The notes under the pieces: model-generated
What the model was told of the DNA's origin: nothing
The model's database searches: none
What the model saw: the letters and a program-made list of their open reading frames with translations, nothing else
Part shown: positions 1 to 12,700 of the stretch, in pieces
Layout of the letters: each line of letters opens with the position of its first letter
Position numbering within the stretch: the stretch's first letter is position 1
Translations under genes and position numbers: made by a program
NCBI GenBank assembly: GCA_026874595.1
Contig: CM049316.1
Span: 75,685,676-75,749,675 of the forward strand
Direction: 5' to 3'
Source of the DNA: Sipunculus nudus
Taxonomy: Eukaryota; Annelida; Sipuncula; Golfingiida; Sipunculidae
DNA: 64,000 bases

Positions 1-3000
1 GTGAGACGACTGTCACACGTGACGTCACGGATTTCTCCCTGGGCTTGCAACAGTTTCCAAGTGTACTCGGCGCGTCAGTTTCAAATTGTCGTTCTAATTG
101 ATTAAATGAACCATAACATCGTGTTTTAATACATAGAAAACGGGTATATGACATTAATCGACCTCCGTGCTGAGACCTGGACTTTGAGAGAACTAGAGGA
201 GAAGATCTTTGATTTGGATATTACTTTCCCGGGGCACTGACACCCTGGTAAATCTTGTCTGGATATCGAAACGTTTGAAATTAAACAGTAAATTTTAAAG
301 TTTCGAGGTCCCGTAGATGATCGTTCTTGATCTATTGATAATGATATGGGTGAGAGTCATAGCCAAAGAAAAACACATGCGTCAATGTTCTTAAGAATCA
401 CAGGGTCAGCTAAAGATTTTTCATTCATTATATATAATTTAAAACTTCCATACCGTTTATTTACTTATAAAATCCTCTAATATGCCAAACACAGCGAAGA
501 AAATTTTTTTATTACCAAAACTTTAATGATGATAATAATAATAATAATTATTATTATTATGTTTATTATTATTATTATTATTATTATTGTTATTATTATC
601 ACTTATATACAGAATAAAATTTATCATGGATTTGAGTCTACTACGTGGCTTTATAGACATCTATTTTCTACTGCTGGATCAGTTTGTGTTTCATATATAT
701 TTCTTAATCATTGAAACGAATTTCTTACCAATGACACTATAGTCCAACATTTCTCTTGCTTGCTTATGATGTGAATTTTGTGTATGTAGCTTTATTATCA
801 AGACGATTCATAACTGATAAAATTAAACTGATAAAATTAAATTTCTATGATAAGGATAACAACGGGATAGTCAGTTTGACTGCATATTCGATATTGAAAA
901 AAAAAACTCTTGTGTGATCAGCAGCTTGTAATTATACTATTAATTTTATATAAAAATATAAAATAGATATATATCGGTGTTTGGTAAAGAAAGACTATCT
1001 AAAACAGAATATTTCATTTTAAAGGCCTACATAACAATAGTTTGTAACTGATCGGTCATTCCTCTCATAGTTTAAGGATGTTTAAGTTGTCTTAAGTTGT
1101 ATTACAACACCTTTATTCATCAGATAACAGGAGTAAAATTTATTATGAATGTCTATTGAATATACATTACCACAACAGTTATATTAATGGTGCTGTAACA
1201 ACTACGGCTTTATTTTTCATTAATCAAACATTCCAAGGTCAACAAGGACTTCATATAACTCTTTTCTCCGAGGTGAAGTGTTTCAAATGGATAATTGTAT
1301 CAGGATAGACCTTCACTCATACCTTACCGTATAACTCACAGGGGTATAGAATATACAAAAGAAATAAATTCCGAATATACTTTGTTATGAAAACTGTTTG
1401 ATTGTTTCAAATAAACTGAATCACGGGTCTCTGTGTGGTACCAAACTGTGCAATACTTATGGAGTAATGGGTATCTGGGAGTTCTTGATCTATGAGTTTA
1501 CCAGAACAACTGCAACTCTTTCTGAAACATTGACCTGGAGATTAAAAGTAATAATCAGTAAAAACTTCTGTTCTGAAATATAAGATATAGTTTATAATGT
1601 GAAGATATTCATTTCATTAAAATATATGTAACTATCTCCAGACAAAGTGACATTGTGTACAATGCTGTTCGTGTTTCCTGTGATAATGTTACTAATTAAA
1701 TCATTCATCATCTTTAAACCAAATGCTTTAAATTGTTTTTTTTTTATTTAAGAATAAGATCAATAACTTTTTTGTAGTGGAATCATATCGTTAAGGATTT
1801 ATAACATACCTGTCAGTGCTATTGCGAAACATATATCACCTTTTTTTGTCATGTCAGAAAAGGCAAGTTATATTTAAACTTACTTGGTGGATTGCCAAGA
1901 ATGCTCGGATGGGGTGATTATAATATGTTAATCTATTGAACAAATGTATACGCTTAATTTGTGTTTTTTTTTTTATTAATTTGCGGTCCACGTTACAAAG
2001 TAAGCACCCGTGATTAAGTATCTGCAGCTGGGAAATATAGAGTATGAATTCTTCGTTTTGATAAAATGTGAAGCCAACCTACTTTAAAGTCCAGCAAAAC
2101 GTGGTCGCTAGCAGATATCCAATCTATATAATACCCAATACAATCTTTGGAATTCAAAGAGGCTTGCATACTTTAATCACATCACACCGTGTCCATATGA
2201 TTGCAAGCATAAGTATGTTTAAAGGATAATAAACGATTTCAATTTTTTTTTATATAGTTTAACATTCACATGTTCTGTTTATAAACCGTTAAAAGGGAAA
2301 CCTTAATGTCATGAAATGACATGTTCTGAGAAATTTGTGGTTAAATTCTTAATAAGATGTGATTCATTCTGCCGATATATTTGACGTATAAACTATTATA
2401 TATACCAGCAAAGCAATAAATCACGTGACTCATCTGATGCTTTTTAGTAATTCATCAAATACCACAACACAGAATCATATTTAATTCAGTGCAAAGTGTG
2501 TTTATTTTGTCCCTAAATGTTCACCAATAGCATACAAAAATAGTAACTAACATAATCTGCAGGTATTTTGTCAATTATGAAGTATAAATACGTGTATGAT
2601 ATCCTGAAAATATCATGTGTTGAACATTCGCAGAAAAAAAAGTGGTAGTTTCTATAATCCTGTTTCATGGGTCTGCCGAGGCGAATTTCAAATATGCTCT
2701 TTATGCCATGTCGACAAATTTTGTAGATGCCCAAATAAAATAAATAATTGGTATCCAAAAGCAAAGTACTACATAGTATGGAAACTGTCCTAAAATTTAT
2801 ATAACAGGGAGCCTATATCATGCTGATAAACAAGATGTTAATTTAAAACGATATTATACATGTATGTGTGCAGTTTATTGGGGAAATGATATATGAATTG
2901 TTTGTATGGTTTAATCAAGGTAGCCTATAGAACAGTTTAAGACTAAGATACATGCTGTTCCTTTTTTTTTTTTTTTGTTTTCCTCACATTGCACCTGATG

Positions 3001-5247
3001 AACTTTTGTTAACTTATTTTAATTAACAGAAAGGAGGTTAATTTTCTGGCTATGTACACGTTATTGTGTTCACTGTAACATCGTGTTATGAACACCTGGA
3101 TCGGGAAAATTTAACGTCAATGTAATGTGCCTAAGTTAATAATATAGTATAACAATAAAATAACAAAATAGAGTTGTGTATGTGTTTTCTTATATCCCCG
3201 CGCTATTATTATTTCATCAGATTAAAGGCTGAGTTATACAAACGTCAGTAACCATTTCACTTTCAGCTATGGTGGATAATAGCATTCATGTTGAATTGCA
3301 TTCATTGTTTATTAATATCGTATAAAATGAGCACAAAACCAATCCACGGCACTAGTTAGCACTCATAAACCTTCGTACACTTTCAATGTGCCCGCGGCCG
3401 TTCATCGTCAGGCAAAGCGTTTGATTGGTCTAATGAAAAATCAGGGGAACCCCCTTCTATTACGGCTCGGTGGGTACACGTTGCATATTACAAAAAGAAA
3501 CACAAAGAACACATATATGCAAACGAAAAGAAGTTCAGAATATTCGAGGTTTACGAATTGATGCAACTTTTTGAGTGATTTATATATGAAAATCCATCCG
3601 TATATATAATAGATTTTGTAACAGTAATAGTATTCATAATAATAATTTTAATTATTAAACCATTATTTGTATAACATATTATCATTACTTATATTAAAAG
3701 TGACAATTTTAGTGTATGAAAAAGAAAGTATATGGATTTTGTTCGTCATGGACATATATCATATTTAAAACATAATAAGCTGCCTCGCTAAATTAGTGAA
3801 CATAAATGAACATACAAAGACACAAAAACAATTCCCGACTCCCTACGAAATTAAAGAAATAGTAACACAGCACAACAGATCTGTAAACTGAGCAATGAAT
3901 GTTTAAAAGATGAAACAAAATATAATTATATTCGAACATAATCTAAAAAAATATATGTGTTCAGACAAAAATATGAAATTAAAGATAAATTGATGACTCG
4001 ATACATGTCAGCTTTATATAGATAATATGACTATCCGATTTAACAATTGCCGTCCCACAATGCTATGGAAAGACTCAAGTATAATGTTTCGTCACCGGCG
4101 AGCAAGATTGCAGCTAATGAATGTGAATATTAAAGAAGGAATAGTAGGCCTATGCAAAACATAATATCTTTTAATATAACAATAAGTGTGGAAGAAAATG
4201 TAAAAAAAAACACCTATTGCTGATCCTCCAACAAAGTCCAATGAAAATACTGTGAAACTTTATCAACTAGAAAAATTTATACACAGAAAAAGACCAAAGA
4301 TGCGTTTTGTGAATATACTAAATGGCTTTTACACACCGACTTATTACCAGTATTTGCGTTGGGACGTTCGAGGGAGGGGGTCTGAGACTCCCCTATCGGC
4401 CAGATACCCGCACTCATTCAAGTTTTTCAATTAAACACTCAAGGCAACCCAGAAACAAGGCCTCAGCGGGACAACAAGGGTGAGAGGGCGCACCCCACAT
4501 GTAAACAGCAGCTTCTATATTTCCTTCATGCTGTCATAACATTTTACACTGCAGCCATTTTCCAGTATACGGCACAGCGGTAATGAATATATATATATAT
4601 ATGTTTGCATGTGTGTGTATTCAATAAAATACGCCTTTAGCCAACAGTCCTTTCTGACTCCGTCTCACTGCAGCACAATGATGATCTCTCAATATTACTG
4701 CTAAAAGGCTTAATATCGCTGCATCAATAAGTCATCCAAACTCTGAACCAAATTATATATTTAAAATAAAATCACACATTGAACAACCAGCAAGGTCTTT
4801 ACCTAAAATCCCAGATAAAGCCGTATACAGCGTGACTAAACAGTCACTTTTGCGGGATTCATTTATATTCAAAGGAAAATTTATATGTCAATAAACGATA
4901 AGGCGTTGACTGGTAGCCGTGTATTCAAGAGATCTGCATTTACCGTTTTAGTTAAAATATACACCCATTGAAAACACCACAGGTAAACTTGATTTAGCTC
5001 CAGGATGTAACAAGTAACACCTCTTTGTTTATTTGTGTAAGATCCGCATGTATAAAGGTATTTACGTACGCACCTTGTCAAGTTATTAATGTTATTGTAC
5101 TCGGGCCCGTTCCGCTTCAGTGGGCTCTATTCAATTCGCAGCGCTTGGGCGGTCAAGTGTTATAAGCACGAGGCTCCATACCAACAGAGGGGAATCACCG
5201 TAAATTCCCCATCACCTAAGACGGATCATCCTGGTTGTCGCCGTATG
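1..5247. other. AT-rich intergenic sequence, no gene seen
   Basis: I found no ORF with recognisable protein features and no convincing exon. The stretch holds short AT-rich microsatellites and mononucleotide runs. Short ORFs here lack domain-like composition. The sequence directly precedes a promoter-like block at about 5248. Confidence 0.55.
526..598. repeat. (ATT/AAT)n microsatellite
   Basis: A run of AAT units followed by ATT units forms a small imperfect palindrome. It produces a poly-isoleucine ORF that is an artefact. Confidence 0.85.
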
Positions 5248-5255
5248 TATAAATA
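5248..5255 (+). promoter_or_regulatory. TATA box of the VWA/vWD/TSP1 gene
   Basis: TATAAATA stands about 25-35 bases upstream of the likely transcription start. It is followed by a GC-richer leader ending in a good splice donor (GTAAGT at 5355). The next acceptor lies directly before the ATG at 6705, so this is the best promoter candidate for the secreted multidomain gene. Confidence 0.6.
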
Positions 5256-5278
5256 AGCGCAGGATCCTTGGCGTCACA

Positions 5279-5354
5279 ACGAAGCTTTTGTCGTAAGAGA
5301 CCACACTATACTGAAGTGAGACAAGACCGATCGAGGCGATACTGAAGATTAATT
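5279..5354 (+). other. 5' UTR exon of the VWA/vWD/TSP1 gene
   Basis: This is a putative non-coding first exon between the TATA box and the splice donor at 5355. The start is estimated from the TATA position. No ATG in it opens a long frame. The intron to the coding start is about 1.35 kb and carries long (AT)n runs. Confidence 0.45.
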
Positions 5355-5587
5355 GTAAGTAACCATGAATTATAAATGCGCTGCCTTAACTATTTCAGTA
5401 TTACATTTGAAATAGAGAAAAATATATGCTAATGCTAGTTCTCCTTGTGCAAACGTAACAAATATGTATGTATATAACTATTTATTAAATAATTATATAT
5501 GTATCTTTATATTTTATTATTATTTTTATAATTATTCAATATATTTATTAATGGAAATATGATCAAATGTGACGTCTTCTTGTGATC

Positions 5588-5590
<3 letters not shown>

Positions 5591-5629
<39 letters not shown>

Positions 5630-5755
5630 ATAATAATAGTAATATAAATATATATATATATAATACAATCTAAAAATATATAAAATTATAATAATAATAA
5701 TAATATATATATATATATAATACATTAACTTTAAAATACATGTGACCAGGTATAT

Positions 5756-5829
<74 letters not shown>
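5591..5829. repeat. (AT)n microsatellites in intron 1
   Basis: Two long TA runs, about 5591-5626 and 5758-5829, are separated by AAT-rich sequence. ORFs of alternating Tyr-Ile come from these and are not genes. Confidence 0.9.
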
Positions 5830-5832
<3 letters not shown>

Positions 5833-6704
5833 TACATATATTAATTCTTCTAGATATATAATAATAATAGAATCATAGAAAATAATAAGCATACGATATA
5901 GCAGAAAAAAATAAATCCTCGGTAGTTGGAATGAATGAAAAAAGAGTATGTGTATGAGTATGTGTATGTATGATTAAGTAATCAGGTAAGTCATTACATG
6001 ATATTAAAACGATGGAAAAGAAAACAAAGGTTTAACTATTATAGTGTATGGAGTTCAGTTCTTAAAAACATGGATTATGGCACTATAATTAATCGTGACT
6101 CAGGACTTTACTGATCTATTATCTTATATCCACAAATTTTATATCAATGCACCATTTTAAACCAAACCTGACCTATAACACTTCCGTAGTCGACTTAGGA
6201 AAAACATTTTAATTATTTGTTGTAATGTAAGCTAATTAGCACTACAACACCATTCGAAATACATATTTGATCTAAATGTTATTTTCTCAAATTCGGGTGT
6301 GTTTCTAAGACAGTTGTTTTCCGCCATGTTCATGTCGCGTTCAGGTAGTTCTTAGTCGACATATTCATATTATTTAAATATGTAATTAGACAAACTCCCA
6401 GCGAAATGAGAATAGTTGTTATTTTTCATTGTATAGTTGGAGTTTTTAATGATAAAACAAAACATGTCACAAATGGTCAGGAATTCATGCATGTAAACAA
6501 GTGCATCCATTTATAGTAACTTTTTCCATGCGATCCCGAGTTATTGCTGGAGTATCATATACCCACGTGTTTGAACAGTTTATACTGTTGTGCATTTATA
6601 TGTTGGTTTTCGGGCATGTGATGTGCCGCATTATACACAACGCAGGTAATAAACAAAAGAAACACATTTATAGCTTTTTAATGGATATCCTTTTCCCCTA
6701 ATAG

Positions 6705-9700
6705 ATGTCGCCACTGTACGTTGTGCCCCTGTCCCTTCTGCTTCTTGCTGCCCCCGGGTTCGCGGCCCCAGAATCAGCGAGAGAACTGGAGAGAGGTAAG
6801 GTTTAAATTTACTACGTGCGTGTCAAACATTTTATGAATTAGACAAACTGTGAATATTATAAACTGAAATATTTTAAATATATGAAGACTTAAAAAATTG
6901 CTATATTGAAAGACTTGTAAAAGATGTTTAGAAGATGGGTTCATTAATTTACACTGAAAGATACAGATGCTGGAGAATATAAATAAATAAAACACAATAT
7001 TTCAAAGAAAAGTACTATTAGATTATTTTTGTAAAATAATTTAAATTACAGTGAACCCAGAAGACGCTGCTGGTCTCCGACCGGTGGCTCCTCCTAGGGG
7101 TGCACGACCAGTTACTACACCTTGGACTCAATGTGACAAAAAATGCGGTGGTGGCAAGAGAACCAGAATTTATAACGGACGTAAAGAGGAAATGAGCTGC
7201 AACAACAACCCCTGTACACCTGGTGAGTACACTATGACATACAGACAATGAGCTGTAAAAACAGCCCCTGTACATCGGGCAGGTACAATGTGCAATACAT
7301 AATAAATTCAGCTGTAACAGCAACCCCTGTACACACTGTATACATACGATGAGCTGTAATGGCAAACCAATGACACCAGGTAAGTAAAATATGATATACA
7401 GAAAATGTCCTGAAACAGCAGCCCGCGTAGACCTGTTGAGTACAATATAACATATAGAAATTGAGCTGTAACAACAACCCCTGTATACCTGTTCAGGAGA
7501 GGGTATGTATATTTAAGTTGGCATTAGATACGAAATAAATATAGCACGGCCTCAGTCTCTGCAGCTAAAACAAACAGTTTTCTCGGTGCAAGGCTTAATT
7601 TTAGTTACAAGGTTGCCAGCCATTTTTATAATTATGAATCCATATCCATAACCTCTTCTATATTATGGTTTTGTTTGCATTCTATCCGTCATTGTCCTTT
7701 TAATTGTATATATTTTAGTAGTTTCCTCACGAAGCAGCAGTATACCGGTTTGGCCTTTCCGGGATTTCTTCGTAGACTTTATACCCAGTTCGATCTGGCT
7801 TTATTATATTTGCACTTTATAAATAAAAAATGGCATATATAATGCTGGAAATATTTACCATACGAAACATTCCACGCCTCAACTATTCTATGGTCCGGTG
7901 ATTTTCAATGTAATAACTTGTTAACTGTCCTTATTGTATTCATTTTATAGTAATTATGTGTTGTTGCCATTTAGCCGTTGGTTCTAATACACAATTATTT
8001 CTGGTATTCGTGATGCAATATTTTTCCATCGTTAAGTAATCTATATATTTATGGATACATATGATTGGCTGATTATAAACAGAAAGAAAAAAAATTAAGA
8101 TAATGTTTTTCTAATATCAGTTCCTCTACGCTGCAAACTGGATTTGGTCTTTGTTCTGGATACTTCGGGGTCCGTCAGAGAATCCAACTGGTGGAGGGTA
8201 AAACAGTTCGCCATTGACATAGTCAGGTCACTTCCGGTCAGCCAGAGTACCACTAGGATTGGAGTTGTGACGTATTCGTCCGGCGTCTTCATCAAATTCC
8301 ACCTGGACCAGGGCAACAGTCTGGCAGCTGTGGAGAGCGCCATCTGGGGGTTGCCTTACCAACCAGGCGGCACGAACACCGCTGGAGCACTCGAGAAAAT
8401 GAGGACCACCATGTTCACAGCCGGAAATGGGGATCGCGCAGGCGTACTAAATGTAGGCATCTTAGTGACAGATGGATGGTCCAACAACAGACAATCTACA
8501 ATCTCGCAGGGAAACCTGGCAAAACAAGCTGGCATCAAGATGTACACAGTTGGTAAGTCTCTGAGACGTTTTATTTCGATAAGCTATGCTGCTACACTTT
8601 CCGTGTAAATATATCACAACAAGAAGTCGATTTTCTGCCCTCACAGCCTCAAAATACAGATGAGCACCGAGCTTTCGTTGTGTTTCATAAAGATATTACA
8701 AAATAAGGCGAAAAAAAGCACTGAGGTACACGAGTACTTGTTCTGTGATAATGAATCCAATTTAAAACGAATACCTCATATTTAGACTTACAACTCGTAA
8801 CCTGAAATAATGTATGTTTAACAGATAATAAAAGTTCCTGATTGGTTGGAAGATAAGTGCAGTCTGCACAAAATTGAGAGTTATCCACGCATTCATATAT
8901 ACCTCAGTTTCTTAGTGTATATATTAAATCATATATTATTTCATGTTTGAACAGGTATTGGGTCCAATGTGAATGTCAACGAACTAAAAGCCGTCGCCAG
9001 TGACCCTGATTCTACATACTACCACCAGGTGGCAGGGTTCTCCGCTCTTCAGACCATTGTACGGAGCCTGGTCAAGAGTGCCTGTTGTAAGTGTAGGGAA
9101 TTTGTATACTGGATTTTTAAGTGTGGTATTATATTTTATAATAAACTGGAACAGATCAGACATTGACAGCACAGGTATATGATTGTCAGACCTATATACA
9201 CTGAGTCGGTAAAGAAAAAAAAAATAGAGGCCTGATTCAAAACTCATCCCTTATTATTACTAGAATATTTCTGACACATTATAGTTTCTCAAAATTATGA
9301 AAGGCAATGCCATCAATATGATAATAAAACGTTTATGAAACATTGATACATTGTCACGATCTGATATCATTGCAACGATCGTGTTGTCTCTAACAGGAAT
9401 TACGCTCTTTTTACATAAACTGTCATTTGCCGAAGTATAATTGATTTCAAAAGCGATTGGATGTTTGGCTCGTTACTAAATATATAATGATATACGTGTA
9501 TTTTGTTTTCAACTTAAGGAACTTGTTATGGCAAATGGTTATTTCATGATATTATTTTATTTTAGTAGCGCTATTAGACTAATCGACACATTGATGTGTA
9601 TGTATAATTTGTCGCTGATTTTCCTCCTTTAGCTTCCTCGACATCTACCACCTGCTGTAATATATGCGGTGATCCTCATTACAATACGTTTGACGGACAA

Positions 9701-12700
9701 ATGATCCACTACCAAGGGACATGCAAATACAACCTGGCCACGCCTGCTGGAAAAGAGTTTCGTATAGAGGGCGCCAACGAGAATCGCTACTCAAGTTCAC
9801 ATGTCAGCTTCCTTAAATATATTGATATCACCTTTGGCGGAGTGACAGTGCGTCTCGACAAACACAAAGTGCTAAAGGTAGGACTCTATTTTTTACATGT
9901 CATCGTTTATCACTCGTTATTTTTGCTATGACTGATTAAACATTATTTGATCCAGGTTTACCTTAAAACAGGGCTAACATATATATTAATGATAGTGTCC
10001 ACATTAATATAGAGCAAGGTTCGGAATATATTTGACGTAGTTGTTTTCGTTAGGTCATCATACACGGACAACAACATGGTTGTTCTATAACACGGAATCA
10101 AAATACTTCCCCTTTTACTATAGTTATATCTATGTACTGATAAGCATACTTTGTTATGTGTGGGGAAAGTGTCATATAGTGAATAACGATAATGTGGCAC
10201 GACCTATTGCCATTATAAAACCTGCCTCAATACTGTTAGTCTGAACATGGTCATTTTTATGCCCCCGCCACAAAGTGGCCGGGGCATATAGTTTTACCCA
10301 TGTCCGTCATTCCGTCATACCGAAATCAAACAGTTGTACGGACTTTTTTTCGCAATGCCTGCAGATATTGGCCTGATTTTTGGTGTGTAGGCAGATAATG
10401 ACCAGTTACAGATCGAGTTCGCGTTTCGTCCCGGTTGACCTACTTTTGACCGTTTTACGGCTCCTAAACTTAGAAACTTTCATGAAAAATAGAAATTTTC
10501 ATGACAAATACACATGTACGGACTTTTTTTCTCAATGCCTCCAGATATTGGCCTGATTTTTGGTGTGTGGGCACATATTGACCAGTTACAGATGGAGTTC
10601 GCGTTTCGTCCCGGTTGACCTACTTTTGACTGTTTAACGGCTCTTGAACATAGAAAATTTCATGAAAAATATAAATGTTTATGACAAATACACATGTACG
10701 GACTTTTTTTTCGCAATGCCTGCAGATATTGGCCTGATTTTGGTGTGTGGGAAGAAAATTGACCAGTTACAGATCGAGTTCGCGTTTCGTCCCGGTTGAC
10801 CTACGTTTGACCGTTTTACAGCTCCTAAACTTAGAACATTTCATGAAAAATATAAATGTTCATGACAAATACACATGTACGGACTTTTTTTCGCAATGCC
10901 TGCAGATATTGGCCTGATTTTTGGTGTGTGGGCAGATAATGACTAGTTACAGATCGATTTTGCATTTTGCCCTTGTTGACCTACTTTTGACCATACGACA
11001 CCTCCCGAACTTAAAAAAAAAATTTACAAAATTTAACAAATGTTTCTAATTTGCCCCAGGCGGGGGCATTCGTGTCGTTCCGACACATCTAGTCATAACC
11101 ATAAGTAATGAAATTCAAACGTACATTAATCAATGTAGGCTCTGTTAAGTAAACCATATATTGACTTTGCGATGTATTAAGAATTGTTCAGCATAACAAG
11201 TAGACTGTTCCTGAATATCTTTTTACTGTGGCATTCAATTACAGGTAAACGGAGTCGTTAAAAGCGTTCCTCACACCACGGCTAATGGTATCTATATAGA
11301 GCTGTCCGGTGGTTACCTGGTCGCCACTCTTCCGAATGGAGTTGTGGTCAGGTATAACGGTAACGCTTGTGGCAGAATCTGTGTACCTTCAACTTACCTG
11401 AACATAATGACCGGTATGTGTGGTAACTATGACAACAATGCCGTGAACGACCTACGTACAGCTGCTGGACAACAAATGCCTGCTACCGCTGCAGGATATA
11501 AACAGATCGGAGACAGCTGGAAAGTATATGATCCGGAGAATCCAAGGTAAGTGTCCTAATGAAGTCAAAGCATTTTCCTTGAACAATTTTTGAAAACCTG
11601 TCCCACATATTCAGAATCTGCAGGTTTCTATACTTGTGCACATTACGATGGTATACGACTGATGATTCGATGAGAATACCTTTACTTTCATTATATCAGT
11701 CCTCATTTAATTAAGTAAGATTGCATGATTGAGTGGCCTTACAGTCCCTTTTCTATTTTGTGTGTTAAACTTCACACATTTTTTAAGAAACTGATTTTGC
11801 ATTCAGTAGCTTGGACCGCTTCTGACTATCCATCCTTTTTACTTTTGGATGTTATGGTATTTTATGGAAAACTGATTCCAATCACTGCAGGCAGAACAAG
11901 TTAATATAATGTTAATTCTATCTAAATAGTTTAGTGACTAGATGTTTCACTAATATATCACTTGGGCGTAAAAGCAGCTGAAGCCCGAGTAACTGGAATG
12001 GTGTTAAGAACAGTGATGGAATGACAATGAAAAATTACTGTTTTCTGGTAAACTGTTTAGGTATAAAAATCCCACTGTGATGGAAAAAAATAATCAATCA
12101 GTGAACTATTTTTTTTTCTTTTTTGGTAACTGTAATTTCATTATTATACAAAGCTTATATTTCAATTACAGATGTATCAACAACGACTACCAGACGCCGA
12201 CATGTCCCAAAGACGTGTTGACACGTGTGAGGTCACGATACTACTGTGGTCTTCTCTTGGAGAGTTATGGTCCCTTCCGCGCTTGCGCAACTATACTCGA
12301 TCTGAAGAAATTTTTCGAGGCCTGTGAGCAGGACGTTTGTGCCGCTTACCCAGATGGTCGACTGATGAAAGCCATGGCTTGTAACGCACTGGAAAATGTG
12401 GAGGAAGAGTGCGTTGGTCAAGGGTCAGAGGTCACTGACTGGCGAAGACTCTCAGGCTGCAGTAAGTTTATTGAAGGATTTACATAAAGTAATGACTGGT
12501 CATCTAGTATTCCCTACACTTGAATTTGATATTGATAAATATATAATTGCTGCCTTTAACCAATTAATACGCATTATAATCATGAAACTGTATCCTGCTT
12601 TACATCTTAGTTTTGATAAAACAATAATCGCCTGAGGATATGCGTATCATTTACAACACCAGGACATAATTTGGTTAAGATTTTACATCATGGGGTGAGA

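Noticed and set aside
7018-7477. Antisense ORFs opposite the TSP1-like exon
   Set aside because: They are shadows of the coding exon and its tandem copies on the other strand.
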